Below are positions 1-11,772 of a stretch of DNA of 64,000 nucleotides, piece after piece (within the stretch, counting starts at the first letter, position 1; the number at the start of each line of letters is the position of its first letter). This DNA is from Calendula officinalis (lineage: Eukaryota; Streptophyta; Magnoliopsida; Asterales; Asteraceae). Under the pieces are notes generated by a model that was not told where the DNA came from, did not search any database, and worked only from the letters and a program-made list of their open reading frames with translations. A program made the position numbers and the translations under genes. The DNA lies in the NCBI GenBank assembly GCA_963853835.1, contig OY970830.1:52404401-52468400 (forward strand), given 5' to 3'.

Positions 1-305
1 GGTAGTAGTCAAAGCAAAAAACAAAATTTTGTATTTTGTTTAATCTTAGAAAAAACTGCCGTATATTATGGCAATAATTCTAAAATGGTTTGACTTTGGT
101 AGTAGTCAAAACAAAAAATAAAATTTTGTATTTTGTTTCCAGTTTTCTTTTTTAGTTTTCCCATCAGTGAATATAAGTTAGCCTCTATTGTTGTAATCAA
201 GCAATTTGGTACATACAATCATGTTTGACTCTTTTTAGTGAAAACAAAATTATGTATAAATACTAATATTGTGTTTAGCTTTGGTAGTAATTAGAACGCA
301 ATATA
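1..305. repeat. Imperfect direct repeat of about 99 bp in AT-rich DNA
   Basis: A block beginning ggtagtagtcaaa at position 1 and running about 41 bases recurs at 100 with three mismatches. A shorter, decayed third copy starts near 283 (ggtagtaatta). The spacers are AT-rich. No ORF or known element boundary is visible, so this may be the edge of an element that starts outside the window. The rest of 305-928 is AT-rich DNA in which I see nothing else. Confidence 0.5.
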
Positions 306-930
306 CTATGAGCATTGCTTTAAACTTAACATAATTTTATGTTTGACGTTGTTTCTTTGACAACGGCACTTAAAAAATAAAATAATTAAACTTTTTAGTT
401 ATATTTAGAAAAGTCCCTAAGTTCAATTTTACTTTACATTGAGAATTTTGACTTCATTTGTCAGCAGTGCTATTTGAATTATGACTCTGAAGTCAGTTCA
501 TTGTGATTATATCAATTTCAAAATCGTAATTGCAATGTAATATTTTTATATAAACCAAATACACAATTCTTCTATGCAACAGGTATATATAGACTACAAA
601 TCCACAGTTAGACTTTTATAGTACATATTAATTTTTAGTACTAACCACAATTAGATCTTAGATTGCGTATCTTAAGGAAAAGAGTAGATGGTAAAAGGAC
701 ATACAATATACCAACCATTTTGGAGGTTGTCGCGGACAATTATATGTAGCATTATCTAGATTAAATAGCATAACAAGGTTTGATTCTTCTTTTAATAGAA
801 GATAAAGATGGCAGTCAAACGAATAAAATATTAAATATTGTATTCAAGAAAGTATTCAGAAATTTATCTTTAACTTTTATTATGTTGTTAAACAAATTGT
901 TTCGTAATCGGTTAAAGAGATTGTTTCATA

Positions 931-1193
931 CTCCCTCCGTCCCTAAATAAAATTCCCATTTCACCTTGAATTTTTGTCCCTAAATAAAGTTCCCATTTCA
1001 CAAGTTGATGAGGTCCACTTAATAAAATAATATAATTACCATGGACCCCACTACTAACTATCCACTAACAATCTTTCTCTCTCCAAATCAACGTTATATT
1101 TTAATCAAATTTAATATCAATAACTCCACCACTAACTTTCTCCTTAAAAATTGTGCCTAAGAGAAATGAGAACTTATTTAGGGACGGAGGGAG
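931..1193. mobile_element. Stowaway-like MITE, 263 bp, TA target duplication
   Basis: The ends are inverted copies starting CTCCCTCCGTCCC, with the inverted match continuing through the AAATAA and CCCATTT stretch. TA dinucleotides flank both ends (929-930 and 1194-1195), as expected for Tc1/mariner-type Stowaway elements. No coding capacity. Two further elements in this window (17457-17719 and 20428-20690) share the ends and the exact length. Confidence 0.9.
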
Positions 1194-1325
1194 TAATTGT
1201 TAAAATTTACTTACTAATTGCCTTTTATTAGCATTATATATTTTCTCATCGTTGAGTAATAATAATGCAATTAACGATAAACTTTTATATTCTGTAAAAA
1301 TAAGTTCAGTAAAATTATTGGCAGC

Positions 1326-1353
1326 CCGTGATATTTCACGGATTATAACCTAG
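1326..1353 (+). mobile_element. Helitron-like 3' terminus (hairpin plus CTAG)
   Basis: A perfect 6-bp stem (CCGTGA/TCACGG) with a TATT loop lies at 1326-1341. It is followed 8 bases later by CTAG (1350-1353) and then a T. A terminal hairpin followed by CTRR and insertion before T is the hallmark of a Helitron 3' end. The 5' TC end upstream was not identified, so the element's length is unknown. Confidence 0.5.
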
Positions 1354-1506
1354 TTATGATACATAGGTCAAAAGATATGGTGTAAAAATCACCACCTTTT
1401 TAACAACTATCAATTTCTATTTATTTTTGGTTGTGGAGCCAAGTCAATAACTTTTCCTGATAAGTATTATCAATCCATATCCATATTTATATATTCACGA
1501 ATCTTC

Positions 1507-1762
1507 TTTTTTTGGAAACGCCAAATGAAATAACGGAAACCTACTCGCAATTTTTCAGCGAGCACCCCGAGTTCGAGCTCCGCATAAGCGGGCAAACCCA
1601 GCCCCCAAAGGGATTTCCAAGGAAAATTCCTCATATGTGCCCGTATGAGGTATGAGTTAAATTACGCCAATGCAATGCTCTAAAAGGAAATCGAACTCAC
1701 GACCTGGAGCCCACATGGGTATAAACCCAGTGTCTCAGACAGCTAGGCTGGCCATCATTGGT
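1507..1762 (-). mobile_element. tRNA-derived SINE inserted just upstream of GALK
   Basis: A 256-bp insertion is bracketed by an exact 15-bp target duplication (tattcacgaatcttc) at 1492-1506 and 1763-1777. On the minus strand the 5' part carries a box-B-like motif (GAGTTCGATTT) within a tRNA-like head, and the 3' end is a short A-run, seen as T's at 1507-1513 on the plus strand. Duplication, Pol III-type head and A-tail together identify a SINE. Its head lies about 95 bp from the GALK start codon, inside the probable promoter or 5' UTR. Confidence 0.85.
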
Positions 1763-1856
1763 TATTCACGAATCTTCGCTGATCCTTTTCTCCACTTGTT
1801 ATAATCATCATCATACACAAAAAAAACAAACTACAAACAATCAATCGATCAAATCA

Positions 1857-4800
1857 ATGGCGAAACACGAAGATCTACCCGTTCCAATCTACTCCAAACT
1901 TGACTTGGTTTATGGCGATGGATCACAGCTCGAAGAAGCCGACCTTCGTTTCTCCATTCTTAATGCTAAATTCAAACAATTTTTCGGCAATCTTCCTCAA
2001 ATCTACGCTCGCGCTCCAGGTTATTCCTCTTTTTAACTTCAATGATTTGTGTGTGTGCGCGTGATTGGGAAATTTTGTGTGATTGCTCGATGATTGAGAT
2101 TGCGTGTCATATTAATGAAGTCGGAGTTTAATTCGGAACCACATTGACTAATGTTGACTATCGATATTTGTGATCGATGTGATAGAAATCTGAGTTTGAT
2201 ATTTGCGATCGAATTTTAGAGTAATTTTTGTTGATATTAATTCTTTCGATTTTAGTGAAAAGCATAGTGAAGTTATTTTAGGCCTCTCCCAACCGTGACG
2301 CGTCACTAGCGCCACGTCATCGCATCCTTACTGACTTGCTACTGACACGGTCGTGCCAACCCTACCCATCACTAACCCATCACTAAACCCATCATTTCCA
2401 CATCATCATTTTTAATTAAAATTTAAAAATAAAAATTATAAATTTTTTGAAAAAAAAAAGTAATATATTATTCCTATAAAATAAATATATAAAAAAAATT
2501 AAAATTAAAAAAAAATGAAAAGAAAACAGAGAATAAAGAGATATTAAATTAAAAAATACAAAATGTACAAGCTTTTATCCACAATGTACAACTCCCCAAC
2601 CCCCTTCTCTCTCTTCCCCCTTCCTCTCTCCCCCCTTTCTTCTTCCTCGCAAACACGACGCCAGGCAGGAACACGTCGAAATCTCGACGGCATCCCAACG
2701 ACGGCACCCACGACGCGCCCGTGCCAACGGCGTCGTTGGGCGACGGCGAAAAACGAGCCACGACGGGTCCGTCACAAGGACCGTTGACAGAGGTCTTACT
2801 AACATTGATCGCAAAATTAAAGTTTGTTACAAGTACTACAAATAGATAATATTTTGATTCGTATTCATAAAGGTATCCATAAAATTTTGAATTTTAAAAG
2901 TGCTTTTTGAGTTTGACACAAAAAGTTGTTCCATCTCTTTCAGATATCATATTTAAATGACTATCACATTGATATGATTACCTATTGTCATAATTACAAA
3001 TTATTCATGCTATCATATACCTGGTCCACCAAATTCCCTATTTAGTTGGGACCAAAGGCTATTATTTTAAGTGTTTTGTTAATAACTTAGAGCTGTCTTT
3101 AACATGCGTAAAAAATTTGTAAATTCAGGAGGCTGACTTTGCATTAATTTTGGCTTCTTATTATCATTTTCCTTATTTTAAATTGTGTCGCAAAGTAATA
3201 CAAATCATGATGAATAATCTCAAATTAATGGCTTTTCCAATTGAGAAGAGATCTAACTCAAATTGATTAATAAATTTTATTGGTGGAATTTAAATTAGGA
3301 CGAGTGAATTTGATTGGAGAGCACATTGACTATGAGGGATATTCAGTGTTACCCATGGCTATTAGGCAGGACACAATTGTAGCTATCAGAAAACGGGATG
3401 CAATTGAATCTGAAAAGCTTCTTAGGATTGCTAATGTTAATGATAAGTATCCAATGTGTACTTATCCTGTTGATCCTGAACAGGTAGAACACAGATATTG
3501 TTTTTATTAAATAACATTGTAAAGGAATTTTATTTAAAAATTACATGTTTTTGCAGGAGATTGACCTGAAGAATCATCGATGGGGCCATTATTTTATTTG
3601 TGGGTAAGCAATTACAAATTCTGCTAAATGTTTTTCTACCTAATATCATAGTCAAAGTCAAAGTCAAACAATTGGACTTAGGTTTATGATTTGATGTTAT
3701 GCAGATACAAAGGTTTTTATGAATATGGTAAATCAGTAGGGTTGGATTAGGTTTACCAGTTGGACTTGATGTTATGATTGATGGAACAGTTCCTACTGGT
3801 AATAATAATACTTTTATTTTCATTTCAATTACCCTCTTTTGTTTTAAATATATATATTTAAAAAAAAAAATTAACAATGAAAACAAAAAAATTCATTTTT
3901 TTGTGCATAAACAGGATCTGGTCTATCAAGTTCTGCTGCTTTTGTGTGTTCTTCTACAATTGCAATAATGGCTGCTCATAATGTCAGTCTTCCCAAGGTA
4001 TTCCCATCATCTCACTAAATTCTATTATAAATAATACTTTATATAATGTGTATAAAGATATATATTTTCATATCTATACCTTCAATAAGGTTTTGGTATA
4101 AAGATATATTTTCTACTTATTATTGTAAAATAAAATAATTGAAAGTTTGAATTTTTATAATACGTTATCAAAAATTACAAGAATAAAACTGGGCTACATT
4201 TTATTTCCATTCCATTAAACAAAACAAACAGTTTTTTGATTATTTAAATGGAGTGATAATTTTTAACTTTTATTTGAACAGTTCTTATCTTAACTAAATT
4301 TTACATTATGTTTAATGAGATGTGTTCAAGGTAGTCCTTAATTTTTTTGTAGACCCAAGGGAAAAATCTCAACTGTTGATCAATAATAAATTAATGGTCA
4401 AGATTAATCACATATTTAATACATGAAGGGGTATTTTGGTCATTTGACACTCACATAACTTTTTTCAGTTAATTTTTTTATTGTTATTATTATTATTTAT
4501 TTTATTATTTTTTTGTTTATATTTTTATTATTTTCATAAATGGCAGAAAGAACTTGCTCAACTTACATGCATGTGTGAAAGACACATTGGGACACAATCT
4601 GGTGGAATGGACCAGGTAAGTACCAAAACAATGATTTTTTTAAATAATTTAATACTATTTAGGTTAATTTGTTAATTTTTATATTAATTTAATTAGGCAA
4701 TATCAATTATGGCAAAAACCGGATTTGCTGAGCTGATAGATTTCAACCCAATTCGTGCAACTGATGTACAACTTCCTGATAATGGATCTTTTGTGATTGC

Positions 4801-7800
4801 TCATTCATTGGCTGAATCACAGAAAGCAGTAACTGCTGCAACAAATTATAATAATCGGGTTGTTGAATGCCGTTTAGCTGCTGTAAGAGATTTCATGAAT
4901 TACCATTTATAGGTTATTAAAAAGATTTAATTATGTTTATGTTAATTAATTTAATATGATTTATAGATTGTGCTTGGAATAAAACTTGGAATGAAGGCTG
5001 AAGAAGCAATATCAAAAGTTAAAACACTTTCAGATGTTGAAGGTTTATGTCTATCATTTGCTGGAAATAATGACCCTACTCTTGCTGTTAAGGTACTCTA
5101 CATGCTTTATTTTTAGAGTATATTACACACATGGTCCTTTAGGTTTGTACCATATTACATATTTGGTCCTTTAGTTCCGTAAATTACACTGGTAGTCTTT
5201 ATTTCTGAAACTATTGACACATTTGGTTCTTTGCTTTTTTCATTATTACTAATCAACTGGCAAATTGCACTCATGAATGGGTTAATATGGCTATAATTGT
5301 CTCTAACAACTCAAATGGGTAAATTATAAATGGGTCGAACGAGTTGGAAGTTGCCCAAAGTGTATTTTTTTCAATGTGTAAAACCCCATTAGATATTTAT
5401 ACCCAAAAAATTAGATTATGATTGAATTAGTATGATATTAAGTAAATTACACCATTCGTCCCTGTGGTTTGTATGAAATTTTGGATTTCACCCCCGCTTT
5501 TTTTTATTTTAATATGGATACTCTCTATTCTAATTTTTGGATTTTTAACATTTTTAAAAATTTTCAAGGACAGTTGATGTTACAAGTTGCAAAATTAGGG
5601 ACCGTTTATGTTACAAATTTCAAAATTAGGGAATGTTGATGTTATAGGTTTCAAAGTTATGGATCGTTGGTGTTACCAATTTCAAAATTAGGGATCATTG
5701 ATGTTATAAGTTTTAAAATTAAGGACAATTTTAGTAATAAAAAGTTGAGAAACGAGATTCATAATTTCTTATAAACCATAGGGACAATTTTAGTAATAAA
5801 AAGTTGAGAAACGAGATTCATAATTTCTTATAAACCATAGGGACAATTTATGTACTTTATTCTATAATATTTTCCTTCATATTCGACTCTAGTTTTGTTA
5901 AAGAAAACACTAAAAATTTGGGCAAAAATTGTTTTGGGTCGACCCAACCCGTTGTACATGCCTATTTTTCCGCCTCTAATATTATTAACTAGATTATTTC
6001 CTGGGTGATCTTCTGTTCAACTTTCACTTGGCTACAAAAAGGCATGTTTTTTTAATATATTAATTTAAATTTTAAAAGTATATTAAACAATGGGATATTA
6101 TTTAGTTTTAAAAAATTGCATAGATATCCATAATCCATATTTACAGAATATAAACTTTTTTCAAATTGAATCGTATGTTAATATCTAAATTAATTTTAAA
6201 TTTTAAAGTGATAAATATTCATATGTATTTTTTGGGTATTTCATATCATATAGATCCATACTCATATTGCTTATATTTATTATAATTTGATATAATTGAT
6301 ACTTTATCTAAATTTAAAAGATGTATTTTAAAATATATCAAATCAACATTAAAATTTTCAAAATTTTAATAAATTGACAAGTAGGATTCTCAACGAATCA
6401 GTCACACTTTAGGATCCTGTTTTAGTATATATAATAGATTATTATACTCATAACCTGTATGATTATTTATAATTTTGACTATTACAGGAATATCTGAAAG
6501 AAGAAGCATATACAGCTGAAGAAATTGAGAAGATAACTGGTAAAAGCTTGGATTTTATATTTGCTGACTCAGCTTCTTCTCTGGATGTACTAAAAGCTGC
6601 AAAGCATTACAAGTTATTTCAGGTAATTCTTTATCTAATTACTATTTAACTTCACATTTCGTCATTTTGTTTTCCGTTTCTCATCAATTTATTTTCAAGT
6701 TTCAGCAATTTTATTTTTCTGCTGAACTCTTGTCAATTATTACATTAAATTAAAGTTCTGGTAATTTCTCTAATAAATGTTTTCATTTTTATTTTTTTTG
6801 ATCTTATTATCAGAGAGCCTCTCATGTGTACTCTGAAGCAAAACGTGTATATGCTTTCAAAGATGCTGTATCATCAAATTCTGACTAAGTCATTTTCTAT
6901 CTGTTTCGTTATATATATCTATATACAAAATTTGTTGAGGATTGATTATGATCCAAAATTTCTTGATTATGATTCAAAACCTCCTAATAATGATCCATAT
7001 TTCCTAATAATGATCAATCTCTCCTAATGAAGAAAAAATTAAGATCCATATTTTTTATAATGATCCACTATTTCCTAAATGATTGGTTGAGAATTGTCCT
7101 TGCAGTTCTCACCGACCGAATCCTAACCGTATATATACATATTTAAAAATTAAAATTTGGAAATAAATTTCTTCAGTGAGGACGAGAAGCTGAAGAAGCT
7201 TGGTGAGCTTATGAATGATAGCCACCATAGTTGCAGCGTTCTATTTGAGTGCAGGTATACACAGACACACGTATATATCTATATCTATATCTATATCTAT
7301 ATCTATATCTATATCTATATCTATATATGTATGTAGTATATAAATAATATAATGAGTAAATTATTTCCCACGAGTTTTGGATTTGGTCCCTAAGTCCCAA
7401 AAATTACATGGATAGTCACTAACTTCAGGACTTCGTATTGGTTTTAGTCCCTAAGCGTAACAAACGTTAAAAAGGTCCATTAAATCTGGTCATGTGTGAT
7501 GCACATGAGGGTAATTTAGTCATTATATACAAAAACTCCTCGCTTTCTTCCCTCTCTTGCATCTCATCCCTTCCACCTTACAGAGAGAAGAATGGCATAT
7601 CACCCCTTGACAGACGAAAATAGTTGTCAAAATCAAAATAATTTCCTATCTTTTTTCATAATCAAAAAAGCAAAAGTCGCAAGTATATATCACTGAATTC
7701 AATTATAAAAGGAAAACAAGTTTTATCATAGTAGGTTTAATATTCATGAGAAGCAAATAGATCACTGATTTGTAACTTTGATTCCGCTCAATTATGTCAA

Positions 7801-9006
7801 CAAACAACACCATATAACAAACAAATTGTGTTGGTGAAGATTATGCGGCTCGCAGTGAAGATGATGCAGAGAACCGTTGTCAACATCCCTCTCACCTGCC
7901 TTATTATCGTCGGTGGCCGGAGCAATGACAGCTTGCGGCTGTTGACTTTTATCCGCCCAAAAATCACTAAAATAAGGCACGATCGACTCCAGCTTTTGAC
8001 AAAATGAAGATGGATGCTGACTAAATGGAGCATTCCGAGTCGATTGAGATGGGTCTAGAGCCTCAATTCTGGCAAGAAGGCCGTCTGTTGCCGGTGTAAA
8101 AAAACGCTGGTTTTAGGGATTTTCATACCTGGCACGATTGAAGGCTATTCTTGGTGAATCAAGGGTGTACCACCCCTAACTGATTGAGATGGTGACCCAA
8201 TTCGGCCGGCAAGATGGTCCAGCGACTGTGGAGGTAAACCGAACCATGGAGAAACCGTAATTTTCGGTGGTAGATTTTGTAGATTTGTTCTTGACTTCCT
8301 AAACATGGAGAAACCGAACCAGGTGCAACCAAATCGGTTTTGTAGATTTTCTCTTAACTTCTGTCAACTAAATGATCAAGGTTTGAAACTGGGTGTGTAA
8401 AATGTGTTAACAGGTGGGAGGGATGAGATGCAAGAGAGGGGAGATAGAGAGGAGTTTTTGTGCATAATGACTAGATTACCCTCATGTATATCACACATGA
8501 TCAGATCTAACGGACTTTTTTAACGTCTGTTACGCTTAGGGACCAAATCCAATACGAAGTAGTGAAGTTAGTGACTATTTATGTAATTTCTGGAACTTAG
8601 GGATCAAATCCAAAACTCATGGCAAACCACAGGGACTATCCGTGTAATTTACTCTAATATAATTTATTGAAACATGCAGTTGTGGAGAGCTTGAAGAATT
8701 GGTTAATGTTTGTAAAAAGAATGGAGCACTTGGAGCTAGGCTTACTGGCGCAGGGTGGGGTGGGTGTGCAGTTGCTTTAGTCAAAGAAACCATGGTTCCA
8801 CAATTCATTCTAAATCTAAAGGTCAGTACTACCCGTAGACTTTTTTCATCATTTTATTTTGCTTTTTGTTAGATAAACCTTAATTTTGGGTTAATGAATT
8901 TCAGGAGCAATTCTATCAATCTAGGATTGACAATGGGACAATCAATAAGAGTGATCTTGGTCTCTATGTGTTTGCTTCAAGTGGTGCAGCCATTTTCAAA
9001 TTCTAG
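1857..9006 (+). CDS. GAL1: Galactokinase (GALK/GAL1), 13 exons, with frameshift and donor defect
   Basis: Encodes cytosolic galactokinase, which phosphorylates galactose at C1 in the Leloir salvage of cell-wall sugar. Exons read by eye: 1857-2019, 3299-3483, 3557-3603, 3705-3798, 3915-3997, 4547-4615, 4697-4882, 4967-5092, 6488-6622, 6814-about 6881, 7177-7254, 8680-8821, 8905-9006; about 492 residues, close to plant GAL1. The galactokinase signature GRVNLIGEHIDY crosses exons 1-2. The GHMP kinase glycine/serine loop GSGLSSSAAF is in exon 5, the catalytic-Asp region SGGMDQ ends exon 6, and GHMP motif 3 (LTGAGWGGCA) is in exon 12. Two defects are visible: exon 4 lacks one base near 3748, creating an in-frame TAG at 3748-3750, and exon 10 has no GT donor at its expected end (about 6881). 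Every other junction is GT-AG and in phase. Either an early pseudogene or assembly errors in a live gene; identity is certain, functionality is not. Confidence 0.93.
2281..2795. mobile_element. Harbinger/Tourist-like MITE in GALK intron 1, TTA duplication
   Basis: The two ends are imperfect inverted repeats (GGCCTCTCCCAACCGT on the left, GACCTCTGTCAACGGT on the reverse strand at the right). They are flanked by TTA at 2278-2280 and 2796-2798, the PIF/Harbinger target duplication. The interior is AT-rich on the left; on the right it is CT-rich and then CG-rich. Short ORFs in both strands of the right part look like composition artefacts. Confidence 0.75.
4327..4412 (+). repeat. Single copy of a terminal sequence also found at the ends of the 44-49 kb element
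   Basis: In GALK intron 5, a stretch beginning caaggtagtcc, containing CCCAAGGGA and ending with TGGTCAAGAT, resembles the outer inverted ends at 44175-44240 and, on the reverse strand, 49190-49265. It may be a terminal relic or solo end of the same DNA transposon family. No partner end was found nearby. Confidence 0.45.
5116..5245 (+). repeat. One arm of a Mutator-like foldback element (GALK intron 8)
   Basis: It starts GAGTATATTACACACATGG and carries the phrases GGTCCTTTAG and ACACTGGTAGTC, matching the left arm of the foldback element at 13785-14177. The matching inverted right arm is absent, so this is a truncated or deleted copy. Confidence 0.6.
5450..5860. mobile_element. Decayed foldback element with internal tandem duplication (GALK intron 8)
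   Basis: The left arm begins agtaaattac and contains GTCCCTGTGGTTTGTA. The right arm carries the inverted counterpart around 5835-5860 (ATAAACCATAGGGAC). Between them lie degenerate copies of a phrase ending in ttacaagtttcaaaattaggga, plus an exact 59-bp tandem duplication at about 5723-5840. It looks like a distant member of the same foldback family. The target duplication is not clear. Confidence 0.5.
7272..7328. repeat. Hexanucleotide microsatellite (TATATC)n
   Basis: About nine uninterrupted copies of the hexamer TATATC lie in GALK intron 11, just before a Mutator-like insertion. This is a simple slippage repeat, likely polymorphic. Confidence 0.95.
7354..8654. mobile_element. Mutator-like foldback element, 1.3 kb, exact 9-bp target duplication (GALK intron 11)
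   Basis: The ends are GAGTAAATTA on the left and its inverse TAATTTACTC on the right. They are flanked by an exact 9-bp duplication, taataataat-like in composition (taatataat), at 7345-7353 and 8655-8663. Long inverted arms of roughly 230 bp share, in mirror order, the phrases GGATTTGGTCCCTAAG, a TTAGTCCCTAAGCG-type segment, CATGTGTGAT and ACTCCTC. The central roughly 0.8 kb is unique and has no convincing ORF. A 9-bp duplication and long inverted ends point to the MULE superfamily. The element lies wholly within an intron and could be spliced out. Confidence 0.88.
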
Positions 9007-10849
9007 TGTGAAATAATTAATATTTATTTATTTATTTGTGAAATAATTAATATTTTTATTTCATTATGGAAGGACGTGTATAGTTGGTGATTGGAAAAGT
9101 TGGTTAGTTTGAATGAAAGTATCCCTTTCCCTCTCATCATATTGTTTGATCAAAAATGTTTATATTGTGCTTTGTTTTTGTTATCACCTATTTAATTTAA
9201 TTGTAGTATAAAAAAAATACGTATGGGTTTCAAAATTTGGTTATAATACAAGTTTGGAGATGCATAATGTATATTTGTAAAATTCCAAAATGATTACTTT
9301 ATTCCCCGAACACGTTCTAAATAGTGGTATACTTTGATCATACAATCAACTTCGTATAAAATAAATTTGTTTATCATTATCAAATCATCTATTTGTATTA
9401 ATGATTTATATCAAGTAATTTGATGAAAGATGTATATAATGAGAGTATACATATGCTTGACAACATTTCACCTTTTCAATACAATTACAACTTCATATAT
9501 CTTGTCTTACAAATAGTAATGTGTAAACATTTACCATATAGTTGTGAGAAGGTTTGGAAACAAGTATGACAACGGTTAGGTCGCATATATTGTAGAAATA
9601 ATATAAAAATAAGAAGGGTAGTTTAGTCTTTCCGGACAAAACTGAAAGAGTCTAGCCATGTTTGTAAATGGTTTTTTCTTGGCTCTTTAACACAAGTGAA
9701 GATAGTATCCAATATATATCACGAGTAAAACTCGATCACGGAAAATTTATATTGGGAATATTTTTTAAAATAAATAAGTATGTGATTAATGGGGATGGGC
9801 ATATATGGAGTCCACATCTGTAAGACACTTCAACTACAAGGGGACTTAATGGTGCTCACATCACATGGAGATATTGAATCGAAGTGTTGTCTCTTGTTTT
9901 TAATTAAATAATATATTTGACTTTAATAGTCAAATTAATTAAATATTACTCTTAAACCCAAACAATCTAAGTGAGGTGAACTTTATTAATTTAAATCTAT
10001 AGACGAAATTTGTTACAACTAAGAACAAAGTCAACCTGAAATTTATAAAATGTGTGGAAACCCATTCTAACATTAAATCTTTCTTGTTTATGTTTTTCTA
10101 AATTCCAAGGTCGTGTGAAGCATCCCTAAAAATCCTGTCAATTGAATAAAAGTGTTTTTGGGCAGGCTAAAAAGCCGTAAAATTAATAAAATGCTGAACA
10201 ATTATTAATATTAATGAACGACAGAAAATTATTAAATATTAGTGTTGTTCCACTAAGAGAACGAATTGTTTTTACAATTATAAAACACAATTCTATTTTT
10301 ATGTTTATTTCTTTGTCGTGAAAATTTTAAAATTTAGTTAGCTGAGAAACAGTTATGAATTTTATTTATTGTTTAGTGATCGTCAGTAAATAATAACTCA
10401 TGTTCATAATTTATTTTTAATAGGTTACAAATAATTTCGTGATAACAGTCATTGTAAAAAACTTGAATTGATTTGATGAAAAATAAAAGTTTAAATGATT
10501 TTTGTGAAACAATTATTATCAATCCAAACACTTTATAAGAGCACACAGTATGATAAAGTTCACAATAAACATCACTGTAGGTTACGCCAAAGAAGCTTTC
10601 ATCATCGGTTAGGCGAGCATTAAACTCATTCCTGTGCTGAAAATGCATTCAATTGACGAGTCAAAGCCGGTTAACACCAATGAGAAAGAGTTTAAAATGA
10701 ATGTTAAACCCATGTTAAATCTCCAAAAATCATTATATTATACCTTATATACATTTGTCATTGTAAGAACACTGTTCATAAATTTTTTTAATTATTTTTG
10801 CTACATTAGTTTCAATATATAAAAGCATGTGGAGAAAATAAGACACAAA

Positions 10850-10930
10850 ATTGCAGCAACCGAGAGGTAGCACTACCTACTTATTAAACAGCAGGTCAAG
10901 AGGTCGAATCACCTTTATGATTTTTTGTTG
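10850..10930 (+). repeat. Weak tRNA-like (SINE head) remnant
   Basis: A segment with GAGGTAGCAC, followed 40 bases later by AGAGGTCGAATCACC, resembles spaced Pol III boxes A and B. A T-rich stretch follows. No target duplication was found. It could be chance. Confidence 0.3.
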
Positions 10931-11589
10931 AAAAATTATTTATTTTGAAGCAATTTAAGCAGAATTTTAATCTTAATATCAAATAAAAAATGTATATTTT
11001 AAATCCCGCAGCATCGCGCGGTTAACCATTTTCCTCGTTAAATATGATTTATGAACACTATACCTAGTATTTTTAGATAAAGATTATTTATTAAAGTTTG
11101 CCAAACTTTTTGGCCTAACGGTATGTAGATAACTTGTCAACCAAAAGTGTAAGTTAGAATTGCATTTGAGACATTTAAGGTATAAACTTAAAGAAATTAT
11201 ATAATATAACCTTTATTAATTATTAACACTATATAAGTCAAAAGTTATACTTTTTATGCGGCTAATATCAACTTAGTATGGCAAAAGAACACTAAAGTAT
11301 TTTCCATTGCCAGCTCAACTAATTTCTACTTTATTTAAGGAGTTGGTCATTTTAACTTTCTATATTTTATGACATAATTTTCTATTTTATTGGGGTGAAT
11401 CACAACAAATGATGTCATATACACTCATACATTTATAAAAAGGAATAGTCTGTTTTATTTATACATGTTTCACATACCTAATCAGTATATCTATTTAAAG
11501 TCGGAACACGTCTGCTATATTCACATTTAATTTACTCTTGGTCTCCATTTAGTCCAAAGATTTATAAATCAATAATATAAATCATATAA

Positions 11590-11772
11590 TGGTCGGCTAA
11601 TGGTAAGTACTCTCGAATGACTTTATAACTATCACGAGTTCAATCTCTCAATTGGTAAATACTTATCAAATGACCAGTAGAAGATTTGAAAACAGTCATT
11701 GAAACCATTAGGTCGCTATATCACGAGTATACCTTGAAAGAGCCCTTATAACGGATATACATTTTTTTTTAA
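11590..11772 (+). repeat. Probable SINE fragment with tRNA-like head
   Basis: The segment TGGTCGGCTAATGGTAAG, then ACGAGTTCAATCTC 40 bases on, fits a tRNA-like pair of boxes A and B. About 110 bases follow, ending in a run of T's at 11762-11771. No clear flanking duplication was found, so the limits are approximate. Confidence 0.4.

Noticed and set aside
2549..2814. Overlapping 70-79 codon ORFs in GALK intron 1
   Set aside because: They lie inside a Harbinger-type MITE in CT- and CG-rich sequence, with ORFs on both strands and no homology.
7209..7400. ORF rich in YRYRYR
   Set aside because: It is the translation of the TATATC microsatellite.
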